From Theileria orientalis strain Shintoku (Eukaryota > Apicomplexa > Aconoidasida > Piroplasmida > Theileriidae), in assembly GCF_000740895.1 (NCBI RefSeq), contig NC_025260.1:2682314-2746313 (forward strand): a stretch of 64,000 bases of DNA, given 5' to 3'. Made by a program: the position numbers and the translations under genes. Positions 1 through 10,985 of the stretch are shown here, in pieces (within the stretch, counting starts at the first letter, position 1; the number at the start of each line of letters is the position of its first letter). The notes under the pieces are model-generated. The model was given only the letters and a program-made list of their open reading frames with translations, ran no database searches and was not told the origin of the DNA.

Positions 1-222
1 AACCCGCAGAGCGCAGTCGTAGCAATAAAAAATATGAACGGGTTCAGCGTGGGAGGAAAGTACCTGAAGGTACAGCTGAAAAAGGGAGAGGAGCATTATA
101 TGCACTCAGACCAGTACCAAGTGCAGCCATACGGCTCGCAGAGCCAGTACGGCTCGTCGCACGTGCAGTCAGGAAGCAGCACACTGACGCCGAAGTACCA
201 AATGCATTACAACCCATACTGA
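1..222 (+). CDS. CELF/Bruno-like RNA-binding protein, C-terminal end (5' truncated by window)
   Basis: The frame is open from base 1 to the TGA at 220-222, so this is the 3' end of a gene that begins before the window. The first ~33 residues finish an RRM: the stretch MNGFSVGGKYLKVQLKKG is the RNP1-distal end (beta4) of the third RRM of CELF/Bruno/CUG-BP proteins, where this sequence is strongly conserved. It is followed by a short tail rich in Q, S, Y and H. CELF proteins bind GU-rich RNA and control splicing, translation and mRNA decay. Only the C-terminus is visible, so the number of RRMs and the true function cannot be checked here. Confidence 0.8.
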   Translation, partial: NPQSAVVAIKNMNGFSVGGKYLKVQLKKGEEHYMHSDQYQVQPYGSQSQYGSSHVQSGSSTLTPKYQMHYNPY

Positions 223-454
223 TATCAAGTCAAGGGATCATAAAAATTTTATGATCCAGCCCCTGCAATGCCTAAAGGCCTTAATGCAATTGACTCCACA
301 TATAAGTACATTTAGATAAAAGATAATTTGTGTGTGTAGATATATAAAAGTGAAAGAAAAAACTAAAGTAAATAATAAAAATGTGTGTAATCCTATGAAT
401 ATATGTCAAGTGTACAAGTGTATCAAAAATATATAGTAAAGGGTGAAACAAAAT

Positions 455-2161
455 TTAAAGTAATTTCCTCAAATTGCTAGTGAGTTGAGAAAGACCGATA
501 GCAGTTAAAAAGTTAATGGCGAACCTGATGTTCTTGGGATGATCAGTAGGAAACATGCCCTCGAGGTGAGGAAGAAGGTCCTCGTCGTAAAAGCGGCGAC
601 AAAGCACGTCAGCGCCCATGTTCTGAGAAAGGTCCTGAAGAAGAATCTTGATGAAGATCCTGGCGCTGGAAGTGGTGTCCTCCTCAGTGAGCCGAATGAC
701 GGAAAGAACGGTCCAGGGAATGGCCTCGGAGTGCAAAAGGTGCGAAAAGAACTTGCCAACGTTGCGAAGCTTCGAAGTCTCGAGTCGGTGAATGAGGCTG
801 TACTGCCTGGAGAAGCACTCCTGAAAGCAGCTGCAGTACACGGGCCTGATCTTGCACAGGCGCTCGGCCTGGAGCGCGTAGAACTGCTGAAAGGTCCGCT
901 CCATGGCGCAGCAGTCGATGAGCATGGTGCACACCTCGACCTCCCTGCCCTCCTCGATGTTGAGCTTGAGCAGTTTGTGGACGCACTCCTCGTAGTTCAG
1001 GGACGACATGATGCACAGGTAGAGCGTCTTCCTCAGGTTGATTAAGTCCTGCTCAGTGGAGTCGGTGATCCTAACGAGGTCCTTGCCGGCCTTCTTGTCA
1101 GACTCCTCGTCCTCACTGTCATCGGAGGAGGCCTCGGAGTCCTCGCTGGTGTCGCTGCCGGCGTCCTCAATGCCCAGCAGAGAGTTCTTTATCCCCTCCC
1201 ATTTGGCGTTCTCGGCTCTGTAGACCTCGGGAGTGACAGGTTGGAAAATGTTCAGGTGCTCCTGAGCGGCGATGGAGCCGTCCAGGAAGTCTATGTCGTG
1301 GGTAAACTGGTCGCCCTCCTCGACCAAGTCGAGTTCCTCAGTGGTGGGCGGGTACTCCTCGAACTTTTTGCGTCTGACGTCCCAAAGCTTCTCAATTGTG
1401 TACTGCGTCTTCTTATCAACGCTACCTGACTGTAGAATTGATCTCAGTCGCTCAAAAATTGCGTCCAGCCCCTCCTTGCACGAGTCCAGTAAGAAAGCTC
1501 CAACCTCCTTAATGAAGTTGACTGAAAGCTCCACTGAGTCGTCAGTAGGGTTCTCGAGTAAAATCATCAGAAGTTGCAACGCCATAACGTCCTGGGCGAC
1601 CTTCTGGTTCACCAAGTGGGCAATACACTTCACACAGGACTGGCATACTATGCGATCGTTCCTCTTGTATGCGCGGCGAAACTGAAGTATGACTCTGGAC
1701 AGCACGAGCTCCCCGACTTCGGGGAACTTGGAGTTGACGACTGCCAAAAACGAGGCGTAGATGGGAGTGAACCCTGGTGAGGCCATCTGGGCTCGAATCC
1801 AGGTCCTGGCGAATAAGCCACGACCCCGAATCAGGTTACATTCGAGCAATTCACAAATCAATTCCGCAATGTTTGTTAGGGTCAGCTTGTTTACAATGCT
1901 GTTGATGCGCTTCTTCAATTTTTCCCACTCCTGGCGCTGGTACTCCACGGAATCGTCCTCTTCAATTTCACGTTGGAGTCTCTGGAGCTTGAAAGGAGGG
2001 ATGTAAACACCTCCAGTTCTACTTAAACCAACATTGATATTTTTTCCATTCTTACTTGGTGAATGTGGTCTCTTTTTCAAGGACTCAGTAACTTTTTCAC
2101 CAAGATTCTCAGTGGGAGCATCACTCGACTGAGCGACGGGAGATTTGGCTCTTGATTTCAT
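455..2161 (-). CDS. CWC22: Pre-mRNA-splicing factor CWC22 (MIF4G + MA3)
   Basis: An intron-free 568-residue reading frame starting at the ATG at 2161. After a basic N-terminal tail comes the GGVYIPPFKLQ segment typical of CWC22, then an alpha-helical MIF4G domain (about residues 70-260, including NLIRGRGLFARTW and SPGFTPIYASFLAV). An acidic Asp/Ser/Glu linker with the consensus EGIKNSLLGIEDAGSDTSED follows, then an MA3 domain (about 370-500) with TLYLCIMSSLNYEECVHKLL. CWC22 is a spliceosome component that recruits eIF4A3 for exon-junction complex deposition. The C-terminal RS extension of metazoan forms is absent, as in yeast. Long open frames on the opposite strand here are shadows. Confident from domain order and motifs. 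Confidence 0.92.
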   Translation of the reverse strand: MKSRAKSPVAQSSDAPTENLGEKVTESLKKRPHSPSKNGKNINVGLSRTGGVYIPPFKLQRLQREIEEDDSVEYQRQEWEKLKKRINSIVNKLTLTNIAELICELLECNLIRGRGLFARTWIRAQMASPGFTPIYASFLAVVNSKFPEVGELVLSRVILQFRRAYKRNDRIVCQSCVKCIAHLVNQKVAQDVMALQLLMILLENPTDDSVELSVNFIKEVGAFLLDSCKEGLDAIFERLRSILQSGSVDKKTQYTIEKLWDVRRKKFEEYPPTTEELDLVEEGDQFTHDIDFLDGSIAAQEHLNIFQPVTPEVYRAENAKWEGIKNSLLGIEDAGSDTSEDSEASSDDSEDEESDKKAGKDLVRITDSTEQDLINLRKTLYLCIMSSLNYEECVHKLLKLNIEEGREVEVCTMLIDCCAMERTFQQFYALQAERLCKIRPVYCSCFQECFSRQYSLIHRLETSKLRNVGKFFSHLLHSEAIPWTVLSVIRLTEEDTTSSARIFIKILLQDLSQNMGADVLCRRFYDEDLLPHLEGMFPTDHPKNIRFAINFLTAIGLSQLTSNLRKLL

Positions 2162-2409
2162 TATAATTTAATCTATATGATTTAAAAAATAATTAAAATT
2201 AAATTATCATTTTAAGTGAAAAAAAATCTGATTTCAAAAGTATATAATCCTCATATTTAGTTGTGGGAACAAGTGAATAAATTATGTATAAAAATTGAAT
2301 CAAATAAAAAATTACGAAATAAAGTTATATATCGATGTGATACAAAGTAGAAAAATAAAAAATTATCAGAAGAAAAATTACACATTTGAAGAACGATAAA
2401 ACCGTATGC

Positions 2410-2842
2410 TCAACAAAAATGTTGAAAATTATTATTTACTGCGATTAGCATTTTTCCACCGATTCCCATATTAATACAATCTCTATGACTCACAACGCCA
2501 ACAGAAGTCTGTAGAATCCACAAACCGGTGTTGAATTTAGTTCTGGATTTAAGTTCGTGAGGAGTAACCCAAATGTCCCTACTGGGTTTTGATATTACCC
2601 TTATGTTGCGTATAACCTATATGTGTATTTATTGTCAAGGATGTGTTATAAATACTTACAGGAGCACCCTTGTAATGTTTCAAAAGAATGTTGATCCTGT
2701 CTCCATGAACAGAATAGCCCCTAATATAACCTTCTTTTAATAGAAGTTGTAGTATTTGCACATTTAAAACGTGATACCTACACCACTGGTTCTGTGCATC
2801 AGTTTTAAGAAGGGGAACGATCATCTCACAAGCCCTCTGCAT
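2410..2842 (-). CDS. Ribosomal protein uS8, bacterial/organellar type (probably mitochondrial), spliced
   Basis: Two exons on the minus strand (2842-2660 and 2616-2410) are joined by an intron at 2617-2659 with GTAAGT donor and TAG acceptor. The splice restores a continuous uS8 sequence: exon 1 carries LLLKEGYIRGYSVHGDRIN and ends KGAP; exon 2 begins VIRNIRVISKPSRDIWVTP and ends with the C-terminal signature region GLWILQTSVGVVSHRD, then GIGGKMLIAV. This is the bacterial-type uS8 pattern rather than the cytosolic eS/uS8 (RPS15A) pattern, so an organellar, most likely mitochondrial, small-subunit protein is inferred. The start is uncertain: the ATG at 2842 is the first that fits the family, but the frame is open to 2899 and another 5' exon is possible. 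Confidence 0.75.
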
Positions 2843-3495
2843 TGTACAGAGGACGAGATATATAACAAACAAAAATATATCTAGATATACATTTAACAAT
2901 TATCACAATGTGTAATTTTTCCTAACTAATATGTCTACTGTGTAACGCAGAAAAATATAACATTTAAACATTATTGTTGGGGGAGTAGTACAGAAATAAA
3001 CAAGTACATATAACTCTGTAATGCTATACATAATAAAACTGTAACATAAAATATCCTATATCACTAGATTATAAGACTTTGGATTTAAATTATAATTTTT
3101 GTTTGGCTCAAGATATATCGGTAATTTAAGAGTAAAGTAAATGTACAATAAATCAAAGGTATAGTCGATTGAACATTTGATTGTTAAAGCTGAGATAATT
3201 TTAAAGTACGATTATTAGGATATCTAGTAATTGAAATTTATTTGTAAACCCTAAAATTTTCTCTGGATTAGTTTTCTGATCTAAGTTCAACAGTGAATAT
3301 TTGGCTAACTTTCTTTCAGTTTATTGTAACATAACACTGAATAAATTGTATACAAAGAATTCAAATGTATTAATAAGTATAATTTAAGTACCGTATAGGT
3401 GAAAGGTAAAGATCAATACAGCAACGACGATTAGAGCAAATAAGTAAAAACACTCAACAAATTTCACTAAAGTATAAATAAACAAAAATATCGCA
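2843..3495. other. Intergenic, AT-rich
   Basis: About 650 bases between the divergently transcribed uS8 and Rab11 genes, so it probably carries both promoters. No convincing ORF or RNA gene is seen. A TGTGTAA motif lies at about 2909. Confidence 0.6.
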
Positions 3496-4134
3496 ATGGC
3501 GCTTGAACACAACTACGATTATTTATTTAAAATAGTGCTCATCGGAGATTCTAACGTAGGAAAATCAAACCTGTTGGACCGCTTTGTAAAAGGAAACTTT
3601 AAGCTGGACTCCAAAAGTACAATAGGAGTGGAGTTTGCAACGAAAAACGTGACGCTGAAGAACGGCAAAACAGCAAAGGCACAAATATGGGACACAGCAG
3701 GACAGGAGCGTTACAGAGCAATAACATCAGCATACTACAGAGGAGCAAGAGGAGCAATAGTTGTATACGATATAGCATCAAAGCAGTCATTTTACAACGT
3801 CTCACGCTGGCTAACAGAGCTTAACGAGTATGGAGACCCAAACATGATCATTGCACTGGTGGGAAACAAAAGCGACCTGACGCACCTGAGAGAAGTGTCC
3901 TCAGAGGACGGAGAAAGGTACGCACACAGCAACAACCTGATGTTCTTTGAAACGTCTTGCCTGAACAACGAAAACATAGATACAGCATTCACGGAGCTGC
4001 TCAGCTCAATTTGCGAAAACCACGAAAAGTTCGGAGACACGGCACACGGAGAGCAGACAAACCAAATACCGAAAGCAGTAGTGTCACTGTCAAAGCAGAA
4101 AAAGCTAAAGAAGAAGCTAGCAAAGTGTTGCTGA
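3496..4134 (+). CDS. Rab11-type small GTPase
   Basis: A complete 212-residue Rab GTPase. The P-loop GDSNVGKS is at residues 17-24, switch [11 protein letters not shown] at 41-50, switch [21 protein letters not shown] from residue 65, then the guanine-specificity motifs NKSD and ETSC. The switch sequences [10 protein letters not shown] and [13 protein letters not shown] are diagnostic of Rab11. The protein ends in a Lys-rich tail and a C-terminal CC for double geranylgeranylation. Rab11 governs recycling-endosome traffic; in apicomplexans Rab11A serves inner-membrane-complex assembly and cytokinesis. The CC ending fits Rab11A, but the A/B assignment is not proved. Intron-free. Confidence 0.93.
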   Translation: MALEHNYDYLFKIVLIGDSNVGKSNLLDRFVKGNFKLDSKSTIGVEFATKNVTLKNGKTAKAQIWDTAGQERYRAITSAYYRGARGAIVVYDIASKQSFYNVSRWLTELNEYGDPNMIIALVGNKSDLTHLREVSSEDGERYAHSNNLMFFETSCLNNENIDTAFTELLSSICENHEKFGDTAHGEQTNQIPKAVVSLSKQKKLKKKLAKCC

Positions 4135-4723
4135 CCGTAAATTTTTAATTTAATTAAATATTTATTTTACGTGTTACACATTAAGTGGTAACCTGAGTGA
4201 CCATAGTAAACGAATAAGTGTGGAAGTGTTAAATAAAGATGTGTAAAAATAAAATAAAATAAAAAATAAAAATATAGATGTGTCTAATAGAATGTAAATG
4301 TTGTTTTAATAGTATGTATATAAAATTAGGAAGAATGATGAGGAATGATAGAAAAAGAAACACATAGAAACAAATGATAAAATGTAAAAGTTGAATTGGT
4401 AGATTCTAAAGTAAATAATAAATAAAAAGGTTTTATTCAAAAAAAACGTTGTTTATAGTTAAAAAATATGATTCTTAGGAATAGTGTGTAAGCAAAAAGT
4501 GGGAAAATGGAATCATAATCAAAATCCGAAAACGGGTTATGAAAACAGCTAGAAATAAGTCTAATTTTAGAATTAGACAATTTGTAGTCGGTTGCTATTT
4601 TTCTATTTTTAGATATGCAATTAGGTGCATGTTCACCAATGCACATGTGTAGGTACTCCGAAAATGGTACGGAAGTCGGGATAACAAAGGAAGGTTAAGA
4701 TTTAATTAAACGTGATTTAAAAA
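4135..4723. other. Intergenic, AT-rich
   Basis: About 590 bases between two plus-strand genes, strongly A-rich on the plus strand. A 69-codon minus-strand frame (4437-4646) has no recognisable features and is not accepted as a gene. GATGTGTAAAAAT near 4240 resembles a recurrent motif found close to gene ends across the window. Confidence 0.5.
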
Positions 4724-5739
4724 ATGGGTAAGGTAGATGAATCTAGCCCAAGATTTGACGAAATTGTAAGAACGGTGAGTAGCCAAGCGGCATGTGGGTA
4801 CAAACCAGATTCCGCAAGGAAAGTAGTCTATGATTCCCAACTTAGAAACGATCACGCTCAAGCGGCGAAGGAAGTAGTCATGAAAAGAATAATTAAGAGC
4901 GGATCGATAGGAAATGAAGGAAGATTAGACCACCTGTACGGGATCAACGAGATCCTGTCAAAGGATCTATCACCAGTTAGGGTAATAAGAATAGATAAGA
5001 GAAGGTCGAATCAATCAGTAAATAGAAACAGCAGCCAAGAAGGTCACAGGGTCATAAGAAGAGGAATGAGTGATAATGTGACCGGAATGAGCTACAACAG
5101 TAATTTGAAGCTGGTGAGGCAAAGTAGCCAAAGTTCAAACAAAAGCCGCAAGGAATCCAATAGGCCAATTTACGGGCACGTGTATTTGAACATTTACGAC
5201 CTGGAAAACGTGAATAAATTTGTTAACATAATCGCAAATACTATTGGGGCGGCAGCCTATCACGCAGGGGTAGAGATATATGGATGTGAATACAACTTCG
5301 GGTACACATCGTCTGGGGGAACCGGAGTGATGCAATCGTTCCCGAGGCACCACGCATCGCACGTTTATCGCAAGTCGCTGGACCTGGGAAGGACGAGGTT
5401 CAGCCCTGAGGAAGTGAAGCAAATAGTAGAAAGCCTAAAAAAGGATTGGCCAGGCAAACAGTACAACATCTTGAAGAGGTAAGTTCAGAAATGACTATTT
5501 AAGAAATAAAAACAACCTTGCACCGCAACAAATTCATCAAACGACGTAGGAATTGCCTAAATTTCGCAGACGAGCTGTGCGTGCGACTGGAAGTCGGAAA
5601 GATCCCAGAGTGGGTAATGGGCCTCCAGAACAAGATTAACTGGACGCGCAAGAGCCTGAACAAGGGAGCAGCTAAGCTCAAGGTAAGTCAAAGCTTCTAA
5701 TCCCTTAGAATATTTTAGGAATATAGCCGAAGATCATGA
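4724..5739 (+). CDS. PPPDE/DeSI-type cysteine isopeptidase, spliced
   Basis: Exon 1 (4724-5478) encodes a basic Ser/Arg-rich N-terminal half and the front of a PPPDE domain: [16 protein letters not shown], then [18 protein letters not shown] with the catalytic His. Intron 5479-5549 (GTAAGT...TAG) joins LKR to [19 protein letters not shown], carrying the catalytic Cys ([10 protein letters not shown], compare RNCNHFSDEL in DeSI proteins). This is the only join that yields a complete active site. A second strong donor at 5679 and acceptor at 5718 would end the gene at 5739; without it the frame stops at 5700. PPPDE enzymes remove ubiquitin or SUMO. The ~160-residue N-terminal extension is unlike canonical DeSI-1/2, which are under 200 residues in total. 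Confidence 0.82.
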
Positions 5740-5825
5740 ACTAAAAGCCAAACAAATTAAGCCTAATCCTACTATAAAATTAAATATACATCTTAAACAA
5801 TCTTAAAATACAGCCAGCTTTAAAC

Positions 5826-7336
5826 CTAGTTATAGTCGACAGTCTCGACATTGCCCTCCTGATATAACCCATTGCGAGCAGCCTGGCGATTCTCAGAGGG
5901 AGATCTGCTGTTATCCTCAGCCTCAAAAGTGTCGTTATTGTATCTGTAAAGGTGTAAGATTAAGAATCGAGAGTGAATAGTAAGTCTATAGTAGAAAGTA
6001 ACCTGTCGTTCTCGTCGTTTTGCGTCTCGTGGTTAACTGGGGAGTCGTTCGAGTAAAGGTCGTCGTTGGGTTCCTCGACCAGCAAAGTCTCATTGTTATA
6101 ACCAATGGTTTTGAGGAACTCACTGACTGGCACATGAATCAACTCCAACTTATTAACGTCAATCTTCTTCCCGTTCAAGTCCTTGAGGGCGTTTTGAACA
6201 GACTCATCGTTAGTAAATTCTATTAATCCGAACCTCTTGTTGCCCTTGATAATAATCGAAGCATAGTTAACCTCACCAGCCTGCCTGGCAAAATCCTTCA
6301 AATCCTGCCAACTAACACTTTGGTCCAAGTTGGTGACCGTAATCTGGTATCCGGGCTTCGGTTCCCTGGCCGAGAGCTTTTTCTGCTGTTCAATGTGCGG
6401 CTGTACCTTAAGCCATGACCCCCAAATCAGCTTATTGTGCATCTCGCGTATTGCGGTCTCAGCGTCCTTGGAACGGACGAAGTCGACAAACGCGAACTTC
6501 CTGCGGAAGTCGATTCTGTTAATGGGCCCGAATGATGAAAATTTTGCTGTAAGCTCGTCCTGGGTAACCTCGCCGGACAAATTGCCTATAAAAACCTTTG
6601 TTTTGTGGTACCTAGAGGGCAGAGCCGCTGTGCGACGAACAGGCCCGGTCCTCCTGGCGTCTAACTCGTAGCCTTGAACCTCAGTTCTACGAACGGGAGG
6701 TTGACGGGGAGGTGGAGCCCTGCGGTCATATGGGCCCGGCCTCTCCCTGTACACCCTTCGTTCGGCGGGAAACTTGTCGAACTCTGACACGTTGCGTGAA
6801 GGCTGTTGATAGTTACGATGGGGATGGGCGCTGTAGTCACGATAGCGGTTAAAATCGCGGGAACCGGCCCCGGGGTACTCACGACTGGCAATATAGTCAC
6901 GAGAATTGTGAAACTCTCTAGAGCTGTGGAAGTCGCGTGGTCCGTGGTAATCTCTGCTATTGGAATGATAGTCCCAGGTGGGCGGGTGATAATCGCGGGA
7001 ATTGTTGTAATCTCTGGAATTGGAAGGGTAGTCACGGGTGTTGGGGTACTCCCTGACGTTGTTGTAGTCCTTCGAGTTCGGATAGCTGCGGTGAACATCG
7101 CGGTTGTTTGGATACTCGCGATGGTTCAAGTCCCTGCCCTGAACGAAGTCGCGCTGGTTAAAATCGCGAGCGTTGTAGTTGTCTTTAGGGTCCCTACCTG
7201 AACTGTAGCCATAATCACGGTACCGAGAGGGCGAGTTATATCTAACTCCCCTGATATCAACCTCGTCGCGTCTGTTGTAATTTTGACGGGGAGTGAAAGG
7301 TCTTTCAGGACCAGATCTTGTTGTTCTGGGCCTCAT
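5826..7336 (-). CDS. Two-RRM SR-like RNA-binding protein with RDY-repeat N-terminus, spliced
   Basis: Exon 1 begins at the ATG at 7336. The first ~230 residues are low-complexity repeats around (S/N)RDY and REY/RDF, rich in Arg, Asp, Tyr and Asn. RRM1 follows (about 247-320) with RNP2 KVFIGNL and RNP1 RKFAFVDFV, then a second RRM of the SR pseudo-RRM type with SVSWQDLKDFARQAGEV and RFGLIEF. SWQDLKD is the hallmark of SRSF1-like pseudo-RRMs. An intron at 5944-6002 (donor GTTACT, acceptor TTACAG) bypasses a stop and adds 39 codons ending at TAG 5826-5828, including NSRSPSENRQ. A splicing or mRNA-binding role is inferred. Tyr/Arg repeats ahead of the RRMs, instead of an RS tail behind them, are unusual. 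Confidence 0.85.
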
Positions 7337-7650
7337 ATTTAAATTAAAAAATATTAAAAAACAAGTTAATTAAAAATATAAGTGATTGCCAAAGGTATTG
7401 AAACGGTACCAACAAACAAAACGTGTAATATAAACAAAAAGGTATAAATCAATCTAAAAATAACAAGAAAATAAACGGCCAAGCCCCATCGGAAATGCAT
7501 GGGGGAGTAAAAGTAAATTAGGTGCCAAAAGTAACAAAAATATAAAAAAATAATAAAAAATTGAAATTAAAGATATGAGTGCGATCGTTCCGACACCAAT
7601 TTTGCAAATGAAATTGAAAAAATGCATTCATATAACTTCGTGTGTACAGG
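7337..7650. other. Intergenic, AT-rich
   Basis: A 314-base AT-rich spacer between two minus-strand genes. It has A-rich tracts and ACGTGTAATAT near 7420. No gene is seen. Confidence 0.5.
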
Positions 7651-8309
7651 TCAGATCTTGGCTTCCATATCTTCCAGATTCAATAATTGATTGTCTATCG
7701 ACCTTCTAAGCCTTTTAACCTATATGTGTTTGTATATGCAGGTATATTAGATTTAATACCTCCTCAATTTTATCCATCTTGTATGCGATCTCCTTATTCG
7801 TTTTTTTAATATCATTCAACAGTGTATTTATTTCAGAAACCACTTTCATAAAACGTTCAACATTTTTTACACTGGATACGTCGGTCATACTTGGCAAATA
7901 GTCCTTGTTCCCGTCCTTTACCTTGCGATTAAAAGCGTCAACAATAATTAACTTTATGGATTCAGTCAAAAGTTCCTCGAAATTCTGCTCGCGTGCCACT
8001 TCAGAGAATGTTGCCTGTAAAACGTTGTTAAAATTTAAAACACACCAGCAACTCCTCCCTTAGTTTAAACAGCGACTCTAAGGCCTCATTGGTGATTTCA
8101 GAGTCGTTGCTTTCTAAAATAAGCTGTAAAACGCGCTTTAGGCTATATAATTTATTATTGTTGTTATTGTTTAAGGCATCTCTATTTGAGTGAGTGCTGG
8201 AGTACTCATGTGCAATTGAAGTGGTTAACAATTTCTCATTGTAGCCAAAAGAATAATCGCCAGACTCTGAAAATAAGCCATTCCACACACAGGGTAGTTC
8301 GTCCAGCAT
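7651..8309 (-). CDS. Hypothetical small coiled-coil protein, three exons
   Basis: Three minus-strand exons (8309-8046, 8014-7760, 7719-7651) join in frame. Introns at 8015-8045 (31 nt) and 7720-7759 (40 nt) have GT donors and AG acceptors, and each removes a stop. The ~195-residue product begins MLDELPCVWNGLF, has a short Asn run, then long amphipathic helices (VLQLILESND, ALESLFKLREELL, FMKVVSEINTLLNDIKK) and ends LEDMEAKI. Heptad-like Leu/Ile spacing in the second half suggests a coiled coil. I do not recognise the family. It lies just upstream of another minus-strand gene but 150 bases away, so co-transcription is not evident. The gene is supported by clean splice joins rather than by similarity. 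Confidence 0.65.
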
Positions 8310-8462
8310 ATTGGTATAAAAATAAAAATAATATATTAATTTTGAAAATAATTACTCAACATCAGATATGTGGGTTGAGAAGTTGTAGAATTTATAATTC
8401 GGCTGTAAATCCAATACATAAGCGAATGGTGTGTATTTTAAAACAAATTGGATGATTAAAAA

Positions 8463-9343
8463 TTAGGTAAAGGCGATATGTGTGTTTACGAATTCCCCAA
8501 ATAACACAGGCTGACGTACAAATCTATGAGATGAAAATAAAGTGTGAAGGCTCTGGTCCAAGTTGCAATCCATTGGTATTAAAAGCTCAAAAGTGCTATT
8601 AATCTTCTTTTTCATGAATAAATAGTTCAATTTGTTCTCCTCAATATGCACAGAAAATAAAATCTTGTTGAACTTTGCACAGTCCATATATAGCTGTTTT
8701 ATGATACTCGCCCTCTCATTTGGCACCTTAAAACCCACATTCCAGTTTAACTCGTAGTATTTGGGATTGGTGAAATCCCATCTGCTAGAGTTTAGGGTAA
8801 CCTACAGGTAAAAAATGTAATGAATTTCCATGCTACCTTCAAGTCGTTCAGCTTAAAAAATGCCTTGCTGGCCTCATCGATGGAATTATAAACCTGAGTG
8901 ATGTTTTGATATTCACTCAGCGGATTGAAGTGATGGTCATCTGCGAATAATTAGTGTATTAGTAACACACCTGGGTGGAGAAACATACAAGAAGGCCTCT
9001 CCCCAATAGGGTAGTAAAAAATGTCTATCTTCTCAGGCTCATAAGTAACAGGAAAGATGGAAGTGTTATAAAAGCAAATGGTAGTCTTGAAGTTGCCTCC
9101 AGTGATAACGGAACCGTCATTATTTGATAAAATGTGCCACGTGTTGACGTTATCCTGTGGAATCTTTAAAGATACATGTATATAAGGTTGGGAATAGTAT
9201 AGCCCAGCCAATGATCCTAAATTAAATGTTATGTGATAATTTTATATGAATAATAAAATACCTGATGATAATACAGTTAATACTAAAACGATGTGTACAA
9301 AAATTAAAATTCTAGCAAAGAAAAATTTGTCCTTTTTGGACAT
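8463..9343 (-). CDS. Hypothetical single-pass membrane protein, four exons
   Basis: The ATG at 9343 starts MSKKDKFFFARILIFVHIVL, a short basic head and one membrane segment of ~22 residues, so a type II or signal-anchor protein is likely. A first intron ends just before 9215 and leads into the SLAGLYYSQPYIHVSL exon. A second (about 8942-8972) and a third (about 8803-8837) lead to the last exon ending at 8463. Each joins in frame with GT/AG borders, and the 3' exons read HHFNPLSEYQNITQ and VTLNSSRWDFTNPKYYELNW. The beta-rich, N-glycosylation-like luminal part loosely resembles LEA2/NDR1-type proteins, but I cannot confirm that. Function unknown. Confidence 0.65.
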
Positions 9344-9670
9344 TTTTAAACAAAAGAATCATTTATATATTTATTAAAAACATTTTACAAATTTTAAATT
9401 ATGATAATATACATTTAATGGTTAAATAACATGAAGTATTTTAATCAATGATAAAAAAATGTGTGGATCGAAATAATACTAATAATTAATTGTACTATAA
9501 TCATTATACAATAATAAAGAAAATAAACTGCAATGTGTAAAAATAACAAGAATATAAAAGGAATGTTAACAGTAAATATATGGTGTAGTTGATCTGGGAA
9601 TTCATGACCTTACACATAAGAATTATAAAGAATCTTTAATAAAATATGATTAAATTTAGTAATTTCGGGA
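9344..9670. other. Intergenic, AT-rich divergent promoter region
   Basis: A 327-base AT-rich spacer between divergently transcribed genes. GCAATGTGTAAAAAT lies at about 9530. No gene is seen. Confidence 0.5.
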
Positions 9671-10862
9671 ATGAATCATTATGAGAGGTTGAAGGAACAA
9701 TTGAAGAAGATTAACGTAAAAAAGAAGGAGAAAAAGAGAGTAACAGATACGAGATTACATCTAACGCAGTATATATCCCATGTTATACCACTATCATCGC
9801 AAAGGTTAATACTGTCGCCATTCAATAGATCAGCTTTGCTGGCACAAATAGGATGTGACAGCTTCAAGACCGTGTTTAACATAAAGAATCCAACGCCCCT
9901 CGACATACTAAAAGGTACAAAGTAACTTAGATTAAATACCGTAAACACGTAGTTAAGAGGATTAATTAATAAGTCCAGGCTCATATGAAAGGTTTGGGTT
10001 CGTAAATCTGTGGAAGGGAACGACATCGCACATACTATCAGGAGTAATATTCCCAGGATTCTACATATTGTCGAAATGGATGTCAAATCTGACGTACATA
10101 CCTCACGGAGATAAGAGAAGAAACGAGTATCTGAAAAGATACCTGGAGTCGCTGTCAATATGCGGAGTTTCGCACGTGTTCAGTTACCCATTTGACACAG
10201 GGTACACGAGACTGGCGTCAAATTATAAAAATAATAGTAAAGTGGGAGCATATTTGAAAGATACATGGAAAAATAGAGGTAAATTAAATGGTGATAAAGA
10301 GGATATATAGGAATAAAAAATATGTACGCCGGGTTCTCACTGTGTTTGGTGTCAACAGCAACACACCTGTTGATAACAATACCCCTGGACCAAAATATGC
10401 AATACAGGGTAATAAAAAGCATCAACGAGGAAATAGCGAAAAATCCAATACTAAATTCAAACATAAAGGCAATAAAACCAAAAGGTAAGAGGAAGTTTGT
10501 TCACAAGCAACGTAGAGCTGAAGCCTGTGGAGTTGTTCCCATTTAACCTGATATTCGCAACGATTTCATCATTCATATCGAGGACAGTAACGTACCCAAT
10601 AAACACACTAAAGTAAGGAGACGGCTTAATGAAAAACATGTAGAGTCAAGTACCAGTACCACACGTATAGAGAAAACTGCGACTACAAGAGCTTTATGTC
10701 AACGCTGAAGGTAAGCGAAGCAAATAAACAAGTTTTTAGAGGAACAATGGACTCACGCTGAAGAGACTGTACTCAGGATTCGGAATGAAGTGTTGCCTGT
10801 TTCTACCAGAGTGCCTGTTGTACGGCACACTATACTCAGCAGTTGTAAGATTCTTGTCATAA
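9671..10862 (+). CDS. Mitochondrial carrier (SLC25-like) protein, six exons
   Basis: Six exons join in one frame through introns 9915-9978, 10279-10310, 10485-10507, 10613-10643 and 10711-10739, all GT...AG; four are only 23-32 nt. The joined product reads FGFVNLWKGTTSHILSGVIF, YPFDTGYTRLAS, IKNMYAGFSLCLVSTATHLL, SRTVTYPINTLKCRYQYHTY and LKRLYSGFGMKCCLFLPECL. It therefore keeps the threefold pattern of mitochondrial carriers: a P-x-(D/N)-xx-(K/R)-like element followed by (L/N)-(W/Y)-x-G and a membrane helix. The signature P-x-D-x-x-(R/K)-x-(R/K) is degenerate in each repeat (YPFDTGYTR, PLDQNMQYR, YPINTLKCR), so a substrate cannot be assigned. Ends at TAA 10860-10862. An inner- or outer-membrane carrier of divergent type is likely. 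Confidence 0.78.
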
Positions 10863-10985
10863 TGTAAAGTAGTAAATGTAGCTAATTTATAAAGTATTTG
10901 TATTTGAGTAGCTTATATGTTTATATAAGGGTGTTATTGGCGTATTTTGAGGCAAATAATGACTGTTTGTTTACACAGTTGAAAA

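Noticed and set aside
539..1045. 168-codon plus-strand ORF opposite CWC22
   Set aside because: It is antisense to a strongly supported gene and has no motifs; a shadow of codon usage.
4437..4646. 69-codon minus-strand ORF in the Rab11-PPPDE spacer
   Set aside because: No similarity, signal peptide or splice partner; composition fits AT-rich noise.
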